Source: Flavobacterium sp. MK4S-17 | GTDB lineage: Bacteria > Bacteroidota > Bacteroidia > Flavobacteriales > Flavobacteriaceae | Direction of reading: 5' to 3' | DNA length: 64,000 nucleotides | Assembly: GCF_009848495.1 (NCBI RefSeq) | Contig: NZ_WWEP01000021.1 | Coordinates: 62,001 to 126,000, forward strand | Shown here: positions 56,790 to 64,000 of the stretch, piece after piece | Numbering within the stretch: position 1 is the first letter of the stretch | How the letters are laid out: the number at the start of each line of letters is the position of its first letter | Made by a program: the position numbers and the translations under genes | The notes under the pieces: model-generated | Told to the model about the DNA's origin: nothing | Databases searched by the model: none | What the model saw: the letters and a program-made list of their open reading frames with translations, nothing else

Positions 56790-58275
56790 TGCTTTTTTTG
56801 CCTGTTACCCACAATAAAAGGAAAGTAATCAGTCCGTTTATTACAATTAATTCATTGTCGAATACATAATCGCCAAAAAGTAAGGAAGAGTTAAGGCTGA
56901 TAAATAATGTTATAAAAGGGGAGGCAAGGCAGATGAATGGTACAAGCTTATCATTTACATTCCTGCTTTTTAATAGCAGCCCGAAAGAATACAACCCTAA
57001 CAATGGGCCATACGTATAGGATGCTATGCGAAAAATCATGCTTACCACCGAAGCATCATTAATAGCATTAAATACTATAATTACCAAAAACATCAGGAAC
57101 GAAAAGGAGATATGAACCCAGTGCCTTGTCCTTACCATATTGGGGCGTTGCGCATTGGTTTGCTTGTCCATGCCAAGAAAGTCTACGCAAAAAGAGGTGG
57201 TTAGTGCAGTAAGTGCAGAATCGGTTGTGGCAAAGGTTGCTGCTGTTAGCCCCAGCAGGAAAATAACCGAAGGGATTATAGTAAGGTGCTTAAAAGCAAT
57301 TTCAGGGAAAAGCAAATCGGTTCTCGGCGTTCCTGAAGCATCAGCCGGTATGGCAATACCGTTATTATTGGCATATATATACAATAACGCTCCAACCCCC
57401 AGGAAAAACAGGTTGATAACTACAAAAATACCTGTAAACGTAAACATGTTTTTTTGTGCTTCGCCTATATTTTTGCAGCTAAGGTTTTTCTGCATTAAAT
57501 CCTGGTCCAGCCCCACCATGGCTATGGTAACAAATATTCCTCCCAACACCTGTTTTACAAAATGGTAGCGGCTTCCTATAAAATCTTCAAAGAAAAATAT
57601 TTTGGAGTAACTGCTGTTTTTTACTGTTTCAAAAGCTTCCGGCAGGCTAAGGTTAAGGCTGCTGCATATAAACCATATAGTAAAAAACACCGAGGATACA
57701 AGAAAAAATGTCTGTAATGTATCGGTAATGATTATTGTTTTGAGTCCGCCTTTATAAGTATAGGCAAAAATAAGCAGCAGCGAAATTAAAACAGTTACCC
57801 AAAACGGTATGCCAAAAGCATCAAAAACATACCGCTGCAATACTATAACAACAAGATATAAACGAAATGCAGAGCCTATTGTCCTGCTTATAAGGAATAT
57901 CATGGCGGCTGTCTTATAGCTGTAATATCCCATTCTTTCCTCTATATATCCATAAATGGAGGTAAGGTTCATTTTATAGTAAAGAGGAAGCAGTACTTTG
58001 GCAATTATTACAAACCCAATGGCATTGCCTAAAATAAACTGGAAATATTTAAACTGTTCGCCATTTGGGGAGCCCACTTCGCCGGGTACCGATATAAAAG
58101 TGACGCCAGAAAGGGCAGTACCAATCATGCCGAAGGCTACAAGATACCATTTGGAATTTTTATTGGCTTTAAAAAAAGCATCGTTACCGCTGTCTTTTTT
58201 ACTTACAATGCGGGAAATGAGTATTAAGACTCCAAAATATAGTATGATTATAGAAAGTATGGTTATGGGCTGCAT
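56764..58275 (-). CDS. Sodium:solute symporter (SSS family)
   Basis: A 503-residue transporter started at 58275 (MQPITILSII); an in-frame ATG at 58296 would add seven residues. Thirteen to fourteen hydrophobic segments are predicted. The family features ALSGVTFISVPGEVGS, LPLYYKMNLTSIYGYIEERMG and GLTAATFATTDSALTALTTSF carry the sodium-binding Ser/Thr residues of the LeuT-fold. SSS transporters take up sugars, amino acids, vitamins or ions with sodium. The substrate is not clear. It converges with the CoA-binding gene, overlapping it by 26 bases. Confidence 0.93.
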   Translation of the reverse strand: MQPITILSIIILYFGVLILISRIVSKKDSGNDAFFKANKNSKWYLVAFGMIGTALSGVTFISVPGEVGSPNGEQFKYFQFILGNAIGFVIIAKVLLPLYYKMNLTSIYGYIEERMGYYSYKTAAMIFLISRTIGSAFRLYLVVIVLQRYVFDAFGIPFWVTVLISLLLIFAYTYKGGLKTIIITDTLQTFFLVSSVFFTIWFICSSLNLSLPEAFETVKNSSYSKIFFFEDFIGSRYHFVKQVLGGIFVTIAMVGLDQDLMQKNLSCKNIGEAQKNMFTFTGIFVVINLFFLGVGALLYIYANNNGIAIPADASGTPRTDLLFPEIAFKHLTIIPSVIFLLGLTAATFATTDSALTALTTSFCVDFLGMDKQTNAQRPNMVRTRHWVHISFSFLMFLVIIVFNAINDASVVSMIFRIASYTYGPLLGLYSFGLLLKSRNVNDKLVPFICLASPFITLFISLNSSLLFGDYVFDNELIVINGLITFLLLWVTGKKSTNTGLLKA

Positions 58276-58361
58276 GAAATGTTTTTTACAAAGCAAGTAA
58301 ATTTAATTGAAATTTAAACATATGCCTTATTATACATTTTGTGTTTAGTACATTTGCATAT

Positions 58362-58979
58362 ATGGAAATGTCATCAAAGTTGCTTGAAAAAGCAGTAGCA
58401 GAAATTTCACAATTACCCGGTATAGGCAAGCGTACGGCATTACGGCTTGCATTGCACCTGTTAAGGCAGCCTGAAGAACAGACAGTGCAGCTTTCGGGTG
58501 CATTAAAGGCTATGCGGCAGGATATTAAATATTGTAGGGAATGCCACAATGTTTCTGATGCTGATGTGTGCGAAATTTGCCTTAACCCATTGCGTGATAA
58601 AACTGTTATATGTGTTGTGGAAGATATAAGGGATGTAATGGCTATAGAAAATACAGGTTTTTTTAAAGGCAGCTATTATGTGCTGGGAGGTAAAATATCT
58701 CCTATTGACGGTATAGGGCCTGGCCAGCTTAATATTGCAACGCTTGTTGAAAAAGTAAGGCAGGGAACCATTAAGGAATTAATATTTGCACTTAGCTCTA
58801 CTATGGAAGGCGACACGACTAATTTTTATATTTACAAGCAAATTAAAGATACCGGCGTGGTTATTTCTGCCATAGCGCGGGGAGTAGCTATAGGCGATGA
58901 ACTTGAATTTGCAGATGAAGTAACACTGGGCAGGAGCATATTGCACAGGGTGCCTTTTGAAAATTCGCTCAGCAGGTAA
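58362..58979 (+). CDS. recR: Recombination mediator protein RecR
   Basis: A 205-residue RecR: helix-hairpin-helix [20 protein letters not shown], a four-Cys zinc finger ([16 protein letters not shown]), a Toprim domain with [12 protein letters not shown] and a C-terminal Walker-like region. With RecF/RecO it loads RecA on single-stranded gaps. The start [12 protein letters not shown] matches family members; the -7 box TACATTTG at 58349-58356 places the transcription start at or within a few bases of this ATG, so the mRNA may be leaderless. Confidence 0.97.
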   Translation: MEMSSKLLEKAVAEISQLPGIGKRTALRLALHLLRQPEEQTVQLSGALKAMRQDIKYCRECHNVSDADVCEICLNPLRDKTVICVVEDIRDVMAIENTGFFKGSYYVLGGKISPIDGIGPGQLNIATLVEKVRQGTIKELIFALSSTMEGDTTNFYIYKQIKDTGVVISAIARGVAIGDELEFADEVTLGRSILHRVPFENSLSR

Positions 58980-59147
58980 TTATCTTTGTAATTTACAACC
59001 GTAAAACATTTAATAACAGTTAAGTATTATTAATCTGAATATTAAAGGTGTAAGTAAAAAAGACAAAAAAAAGTTAAGTAAACATATAAATAATACTTTG
59101 TTAAAATATTAGTATATATATTTGCACGCATAAAACAAAACAACTTA

Positions 59148-60119
59148 ATGCCAGCTACAATTCTTATAACAGGCGGTGCAGGATTTATAGGCTCTAACCT
59201 GTGCGACCATTTTATAAATAAAGAATATAAGGTAGTGTGCCTTGATAATTTTGCAACAGGCCACCGCAAAAATATTCAGCATTTGTTGTCAAACCCTGAT
59301 TTTACACTTATAGAAGGCGATATCCGCAATATGGATGATTGCAGAAAATCGGTTAAAGGGGTGCAATATGTTTTACACCAGGCGGCATTAGGTTCGGTAC
59401 CCCGCTCTATAGCTGATCCCATAACCAGTAATGATGTTAATATCAGCGGTTTTTTAAACATGCTGGTAGCAGCAAGGGATGAAGGAGTTAAAAGATTTAT
59501 ATATGCTGCCAGTTCATCAACTTACGGAGATTCTGAGGCATTGCCCAAAGTTGAAGATAAAATAGGCAAGCCATTGTCTCCTTATGCAATAACTAAATAT
59601 GTAAATGAGCTGTATGCTGAAATTTTCAGTAAAACCTATGGTATAGAAACTATAGGGTTACGCTATTTTAATGTGTTTGGCAGGAGGCAGGATCCCAATG
59701 GTGCCTATGCTGCTGTTATACCAAAATTTGTTATGCAATTCATGAAGCATGAAAGCCCTGTAATTAACGGAGACGGGAATTACTCCAGGGATTTTACCTA
59801 TATTGACAATGTGGTGCAAATGAACGAACTTGCAATGCTTTCGGAAAATCCGGAAGCTGTAAATACAGTTTATAACACAGCATTTGGTGACCGTACCACA
59901 TTAAACGATCTTGTAAGCAGCCTTAAATTATATTTATCTGAATTTGATAACGCTATAAAAGAGGTTGAGGTAATTTACGGCCCCAACAGGGCCGGGGATA
60001 TTCCTCACTCATTGGCAAGTATAGACAAAGCTAAAAAACTGTTAGGTTATAAGCCAAAATATTCAATGCAGGAAGGGCTTAAGCAAGCGGTTAAGTGGTA
60101 TTGGGAAAATTTAAAATAA
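59148..60119 (+). CDS. UDP-N-acetylglucosamine 4-epimerase, WbpP/TviC type
   Basis: A 323-residue extended SDR: NAD-binding [10 protein letters not shown], catalytic Ser-Tyr-Lys in AASSSTYGD and YAITKY, and the sequence QAALGSVPRSIADP that is the signature of WbpP-like C4 epimerases acting on UDP-GlcNAc or its uronic acid. It starts the surface polysaccharide cluster. Upstream TATATTTG (59117-59124) is a probable -7 box, with TTTG 16 bases before it, a short spacer. The next gene, a WbpO/TviB dehydrogenase, lies 24 bases on, giving the classical pair for UDP-GalNAcA synthesis. Confidence 0.9.
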   Translation: MPATILITGGAGFIGSNLCDHFINKEYKVVCLDNFATGHRKNIQHLLSNPDFTLIEGDIRNMDDCRKSVKGVQYVLHQAALGSVPRSIADPITSNDVNISGFLNMLVAARDEGVKRFIYAASSSTYGDSEALPKVEDKIGKPLSPYAITKYVNELYAEIFSKTYGIETIGLRYFNVFGRRQDPNGAYAAVIPKFVMQFMKHESPVINGDGNYSRDFTYIDNVVQMNELAMLSENPEAVNTVYNTAFGDRTTLNDLVSSLKLYLSEFDNAIKEVEVIYGPNRAGDIPHSLASIDKAKKLLGYKPKYSMQEGLKQAVKWYWENLK

Positions 60120-60143
60120 TAAAGTAACTTATATATTCAATAT

Positions 60144-61415
60144 ATGAAAATTGCAGTAATAGGATTAGGTTATGTGGGTCTGCCTCTGGCAAGGCTTTTT
60201 GCTACAAAGTACCCCGTAATTGGATTTGATATCAATAAATCACGTGTTGACGAATTAAATTCAGGTAAAGACAGCACACTGGAGGTGGAAGATGAGCTTC
60301 TCCAGTCAGTATTAGTTAACAATCCTAATTCCGGGAACGGGCTGTATTGTTCTACAAATATTGATGATATAAGGGATTGTGATTACTATGTTGTTACTGT
60401 GCCGACACCTGTTGATAAAAACAACAGGCCGGACTTAACACCCCTTTATAAATCAAGCGAAACCGTAGGCAGGGTACTAAAAAAAGGCGATATTGTTATT
60501 TATGAATCTACAGTTTACCCGGGTGTTACTGAAGAAGAATGTGTACCGGTACTTGAAAGGATAAGTGGACTAAAATTTAATGAAGACTTTTTTGCCGGTT
60601 ATTCGCCGGAAAGGATTAACCCGGGTGATAAAGAACACACTGTTGAAAAAATATTAAAAGTAACCGCAGGCTCAACGCCTGAAGTGGGTGAAAAGGTGAA
60701 TAACTTATATAAGTCTGTTATTACTGCGGGTACTCACCTTGCGCCTACTATAAAAGTAGCTGAAGCGGCCAAGGTAATAGAAAATTCACAGCGCGATATA
60801 AATATTGCTTTTGTAAATGAGCTTTCGAAGATATTTAACTGTATGAATATTGATACGCATGCAGTTCTAGAAGCTGCCGGTACTAAGTGGAATTTCCTTC
60901 CGTTTAAGCCGGGACTGGTAGGTGGGCACTGTATAGGTGTTGACCCATACTACCTGGCACAAAAGGCGCAGGAAGTTGGCTATCATCCTGAAATTATACT
61001 GGCTGGGCGAAGGCTTAATGACAGTATGGGAGAGTATGTAGCTTCGCAGGTTGTTAAGCTGATGATTAAAAAAGGAGTTATAGTTAATGGCTCTAAGTTA
61101 TTGATGTTAGGAATTACTTTTAAGGAAAACTGCCCCGATGTAAGGAACACCAAAATTGTAGACGTAGTTAAGGCCTTAAAAGAGTATGGGATTGATATTA
61201 CTATTTATGATCCATGGGCAAACCCTGCGGAAGTTGAACATGAGTATGGTTTAAATACCATTAATGAACTTCCTCAAGAGAAGTTTGATGCTATTGTTTT
61301 AGGGGTGGCGCATAAGGAGTTTTTAGATACAGACCTTTCTTCGCTGAAAAAAGAGAAGAGCATAGTTTATGATGTGAAAGGTATTTTAGGAAATAAGGCA
61401 GACGGTAAATTATAA
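60144..61415 (+). CDS. UDP-N-acetyl-hexosamine dehydrogenase, WbpO/TviB type
   Basis: A 423-residue nucleotide-sugar dehydrogenase: NAD-binding [13 protein letters not shown], the middle domain with [21 protein letters not shown], and the catalytic Cys in [12 protein letters not shown]. This form, with the [10 protein letters not shown] sequence, oxidises UDP-GlcNAc or UDP-GalNAc at C6 to the uronic acid with two NAD. Together with the WbpP-type epimerase just upstream it gives UDP-GalNAcA, a component of Vi antigen-like or O-antigen polymers. The gene is followed 22 bases later by a second, different dehydrogenase. Confidence 0.92.
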   Translation: MKIAVIGLGYVGLPLARLFATKYPVIGFDINKSRVDELNSGKDSTLEVEDELLQSVLVNNPNSGNGLYCSTNIDDIRDCDYYVVTVPTPVDKNNRPDLTPLYKSSETVGRVLKKGDIVIYESTVYPGVTEEECVPVLERISGLKFNEDFFAGYSPERINPGDKEHTVEKILKVTAGSTPEVGEKVNNLYKSVITAGTHLAPTIKVAEAAKVIENSQRDINIAFVNELSKIFNCMNIDTHAVLEAAGTKWNFLPFKPGLVGGHCIGVDPYYLAQKAQEVGYHPEIILAGRRLNDSMGEYVASQVVKLMIKKGVIVNGSKLLMLGITFKENCPDVRNTKIVDVVKALKEYGIDITIYDPWANPAEVEHEYGLNTINELPQEKFDAIVLGVAHKEFLDTDLSSLKKEKSIVYDVKGILGNKADGKL

Positions 61416-61437
61416 CCTTCTGATAAGAGCAAAAAGA

Positions 61438-62829
61438 ATGAGGATAAAAAATATATGTTGTATAGGTGCCGGATATGTTGGGGGTCCAACAATGGCAGTT
61501 ATTGCACATAAATGTCCGGATATAAAAGTTACCATTGTTGATATAAATGAGCAGAGGATAGCAGACTGGAATGATGAAAATCTGGATAACCTTCCGGTAT
61601 ATGAACCAGGCTTGGCCGATATAGTTGCGTCGGCAAGGGGAAGGAACCTGTTTTTTTCTACAGATGTAGAAAAGGCTATTGATGAAGCTCAAATGATATT
61701 TATATCGGTAAACACACCTACAAAAACATACGGCCTTGGTAAAGGCAAAGCCGCCGATTTAAAATATATTGAGTTGTGTGCAAGGCAGATTGCCGCAGTT
61801 GCCAAAAATGATAAAATTGTAGTTGAAAAATCTACATTACCTGTAAGGACAGCACAGGCTATTAAAGATATTCTCGATAATACAGGGAACGGGGTACAAT
61901 ACCAGATACTTTCTAATCCGGAATTTTTAGCAGAAGGTACAGCTGTACAGGATTTACTTAATCCTGACAGGGTGCTTATAGGCGGCGACACAACAAAGGA
62001 AGGGCAGGAAGCAATAGAGGCGCTTGTTGAGGTTTATGCAAACTGGATACCACGCGAAAATATATTGACTACTAATGTGTGGTCATCTGAGCTTTCCAAA
62101 TTAACAGCGAATGCATTTTTAGCCCAAAGGGTATCTTCAATAAATGCTATTTCTGAGTTGTGTGAAAAAACGGGAGCCGATGTTAATGAAGTGGCGAAAG
62201 CTATCGGGATGGATAGCCGTATTGGCCCAAAATTCCTTAAAGCTTCGGTAGGTTTTGGAGGCTCATGCTTTCAAAAGGACATCCTTAACCTTGTATATAT
62301 AGCAAAATCCTACGGACTGCATGAAGTGGCCGATTACTGGGAGCAGGTTATTATAATGAATGACCACCAGAAGAGGCGTTTTGCATCTAATATTGTAAGG
62401 ACATTATACAATACTGTTTCAGGAAAAAAAATAGCTTTTTTGGGCTGGGCATTCAAAAAAGATACGAATGACACAAGGGAGTCAGCTGCAATTTATGTAG
62501 CTGACGATTTACTTTTTGAGCAGGCAAATATTGCGGTATATGACCCCAAGGTAGAAAAAGGCACTATTTACAGGGACCTGGATTATTTAGGTACAAGGCC
62601 TGCTGATGCAAACAGGGAAAATGTAACGGTTTATACCGACCCTTATGAGGCCTGCCGGGATGCGCACGCAATTGCCATACTTACCGAATGGGATGAGTTT
62701 AAGCAATATGACTGGCAAAGAATTTATGACAACATGAAAAAGCCTGCTTTTGTATTTGACGGGCGTAATATTTTAGAAGGCCAGAAGCTGGAGCAAATAG
62801 GATTTGTTTTTAGTGAAATAGGCAAATAG
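61438..62829 (+). CDS. UDP-glucose 6-dehydrogenase, eukaryote-like type
   Basis: A 463-residue UDP-glucose dehydrogenase. NAD-binding [58 protein letters not shown] and catalytic Cys in [14 protein letters not shown] are like those of animal and plant UGDH and less like the shorter E. coli or WbpO types. It makes UDP-glucuronate, feeding the UDP-glucuronate 4-epimerase in the next gene. The eukaryote-like form is found in some Bacteroidetes; it may reflect transfer or an ancient paralogue. Confidence 0.94.
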   Translation: MRIKNICCIGAGYVGGPTMAVIAHKCPDIKVTIVDINEQRIADWNDENLDNLPVYEPGLADIVASARGRNLFFSTDVEKAIDEAQMIFISVNTPTKTYGLGKGKAADLKYIELCARQIAAVAKNDKIVVEKSTLPVRTAQAIKDILDNTGNGVQYQILSNPEFLAEGTAVQDLLNPDRVLIGGDTTKEGQEAIEALVEVYANWIPRENILTTNVWSSELSKLTANAFLAQRVSSINAISELCEKTGADVNEVAKAIGMDSRIGPKFLKASVGFGGSCFQKDILNLVYIAKSYGLHEVADYWEQVIIMNDHQKRRFASNIVRTLYNTVSGKKIAFLGWAFKKDTNDTRESAAIYVADDLLFEQANIAVYDPKVEKGTIYRDLDYLGTRPADANRENVTVYTDPYEACRDAHAIAILTEWDEFKQYDWQRIYDNMKKPAFVFDGRNILEGQKLEQIGFVFSEIGK

Positions 62830-62848
62830 CTTATAAAGCTAACGTTTT

Positions 62849-63865
62849 ATGAATGTATTAGTTACCGGTGCTGCGGGATTTATTGGTTATCACCTGTGTG
62901 AAAAATTACTTTCCATGGGGCATACAGTGGTGGGGTTGGATAATTTAAATAACTACTACGATGTTAACCTGAAACTGCAAAGGCTAAGCCAGTTGGGCAT
63001 AGCATCAGAGCCGGAATATAATGTTCTTGTAAATAGTGAAATACATGCAGAAAGATTCAGGTTTATAAAATTAAACCTGGAGGACAGGGAGAATTTACCA
63101 TTATTATTTACCGATAATAAATTTGATTGTGCCTGCAACCTTGCAGCACAGGCAGGAGTGCGTTATAGTATAGAAAACCCGGATGTTTACATTGATAGTA
63201 ATGTAACAGGTTTTGTAAATATACTGGAAGCCTGCCGCAATTATAATATAAAAAAGCTTGTATTTGCAAGCAGTTCCAGTGTATATGGCTTAAATGACAA
63301 AATTCCGTTTTCTGTAAATGACAATGTAGATAAGCCTATCAGTATATATGCCGCAACAAAAAAAAGCAATGAGCTTATGGCATATACATACAGCCATTTA
63401 TTTGGTATAGAAACCGTTGGCCTTCGCTTTTTTACAGTTTACGGGCCGTGGGGAAGGCCGGATATGGCAATGTTCCTTTTTACGGATGCAATATGTAATG
63501 ATAAGCCCATTAAAATATTTAATGAAGGTAACCTGTGGCGTGATTTTACTTATATAGATGATATAGTTAATGGAGTTGTAGCCACTATAACCAGGGAAGT
63601 ACCGGGTGGCGAATTGTACAGGCTTTACAATATTGGCAACAGTAAGCCGATAAAATTATTTGATTTTATTACTGAAATTGAAAAAGTTACAGGTAAACAG
63701 GCGTTAAAAGAATATTTACCCATGCAGCCGGGCGATGTAGAAAAAACCTGGGCAGATGTGAGCAGGCTTCAAAAAGATTATGGTTATAGCCCTTCTGCTG
63801 ATATAGATTACGGAGTCAGGCAGTTTGTAGAGTGGTATAAGAAATATTATCCTTGCAAGAATTAA
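62849..63865 (+). CDS. UDP-glucuronate 4-epimerase (SDR family)
   Basis: A 338-residue extended SDR: NAD-binding TGAAGFIGYHLCEKLL, the insertion LDNLNNYYDVNLKLQRL typical of UDP-GlcA epimerases (CapI/LpsL), catalytic ASSSSVYG and YAATKK, and GLRFFTVYGPWGRPDMA. It interconverts UDP-glucuronate and UDP-galacturonate. It takes the product of the preceding dehydrogenase and so completes the uronic-acid branch of the cluster. rfbB begins 12 bases later. Confidence 0.92.
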   Translation: MNVLVTGAAGFIGYHLCEKLLSMGHTVVGLDNLNNYYDVNLKLQRLSQLGIASEPEYNVLVNSEIHAERFRFIKLNLEDRENLPLLFTDNKFDCACNLAAQAGVRYSIENPDVYIDSNVTGFVNILEACRNYNIKKLVFASSSSVYGLNDKIPFSVNDNVDKPISIYAATKKSNELMAYTYSHLFGIETVGLRFFTVYGPWGRPDMAMFLFTDAICNDKPIKIFNEGNLWRDFTYIDDIVNGVVATITREVPGGELYRLYNIGNSKPIKLFDFITEIEKVTGKQALKEYLPMQPGDVEKTWADVSRLQKDYGYSPSADIDYGVRQFVEWYKKYYPCKN

Positions 63866-63877
63866 TTATTTTAAAAA

Positions 63878-64000
63878 ATGAAAAAAATTCTGATTACCGG
63901 CGGGGCCGGATTTATAGGTTCTCATGTAGTTAGGCGTTTTGTAAAGCGTTATCCCGATTTAAATATATTTAATCTGGATGCTCTAACCTATGCGGGTAAT
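63878..64000 (+). CDS. rfbB: dTDP-glucose 4,6-dehydratase, N-terminus (partial)
   Basis: An ATG at 63878 opens a frame that runs off the right edge after 41 codons, too short for the ORF listing. The sequence [20 protein letters not shown] and [10 protein letters not shown] match the RfbB-type dehydratase, where LDKLTYAGN follows the second beta strand. RfbB makes dTDP-4-keto-6-deoxyglucose, the precursor of rhamnose and related sugars. The remaining rfb genes must lie downstream of the window. Confidence 0.85.
   Translation, partial: MKKILITGGAGFIGSHVVRRFVKRYPDLNIFNLDALTYAGN

Overview
The window is a chromosomal stretch of a Flavobacteriaceae member, most like Flavobacterium. The signs are AT-rich DNA, A-rich start contexts with almost no Shine-Dalgarno sequences, repeated Bacteroidetes -7 promoter elements (TAnnTTTG), two proteins ending in type IX secretion (T9SS) type A sorting domains, a GldH gliding lipoprotein, an S46 dipeptidyl-peptidase, Omp85-type outer-membrane protein, and LytS/LytTR two-component genes. 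No tRNA, rRNA, CRISPR array, prophage or intact insertion sequence was seen, and no gene-free stretch exceeds about 230 bases.

Positions 1-22035 hold mixed housekeeping and envelope genes: the N-terminus of a LytS-like kinase (left edge), a DUF5694/S41 protease pair, an S46 peptidase, mpl, a frameshifted DUF1287 gene next to a small inverted-repeat element, radC, a Coa1-like protein, and a tightly overlapping operon (ABC ATPase, permease with a histidine-rich loop, DUF3299-like protein, YjjG-type phosphatase, exported protein). These are followed by rarA, a lipoprotein S41 protease, a rhomboid protease, rlmB, a large T9SS-exported metallophosphatase and an Omp85-family protein.

Positions 22077-39256 are one uninterrupted ribosomal block in the str-S10-spc-alpha order: rpsL, rpsG, fusA, rpsJ through rplO, secY, infA, rpmJ, rpsM, rpsK, rpsD, rpoA, rplQ. 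It has no tuf, adk or map. A clear promoter precedes rpsL and a terminator follows rplQ. Strong hairpins in the two longest internal gaps (before rplC and before rpsD) are candidate autoregulatory leaders. L36 (missed by length-filtered ORF calling) and S14 are both zinc-ligand-free forms.

Positions 39338-58979 hold carA, eno, a TPR histidine kinase/LytTR regulator/T9SS leucine-rich protein trio, gltA, two arginine-deiminase-fold hydrolases (DDAH-like and CtlX), an Rrf2 regulator with a sulfate-assimilation operon (DUF2061, cysH, cysD, cysN) behind a promoter carrying a dyad, marC, gldH, a carboxypeptidase-regulatory-like protein, a CoA-binding protein, a sodium:solute symporter and recR.

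From 59148 to the right edge a surface polysaccharide cluster begins with nucleotide-sugar genes: a WbpP-type UDP-GlcNAc 4-epimerase, a WbpO/TviB-type UDP-HexNAc dehydrogenase, a eukaryote-like UDP-glucose 6-dehydrogenase, a UDP-glucuronate 4-epimerase and the start of rfbB. These imply uronic acids and a dTDP-6-deoxy sugar in a capsule or O-antigen whose transferases lie beyond the window.

The observations most worth follow-up are the histidine-rich ABC/DUF3299 operon (possible metal-responsive MacB-like system), the candidate Rrf2 operator of the cys operon, the ribosomal leader hairpins, the frameshifted DUF1287 gene beside a MITE-like repeat, and the triple DWIG-domain T9SS phosphatase.
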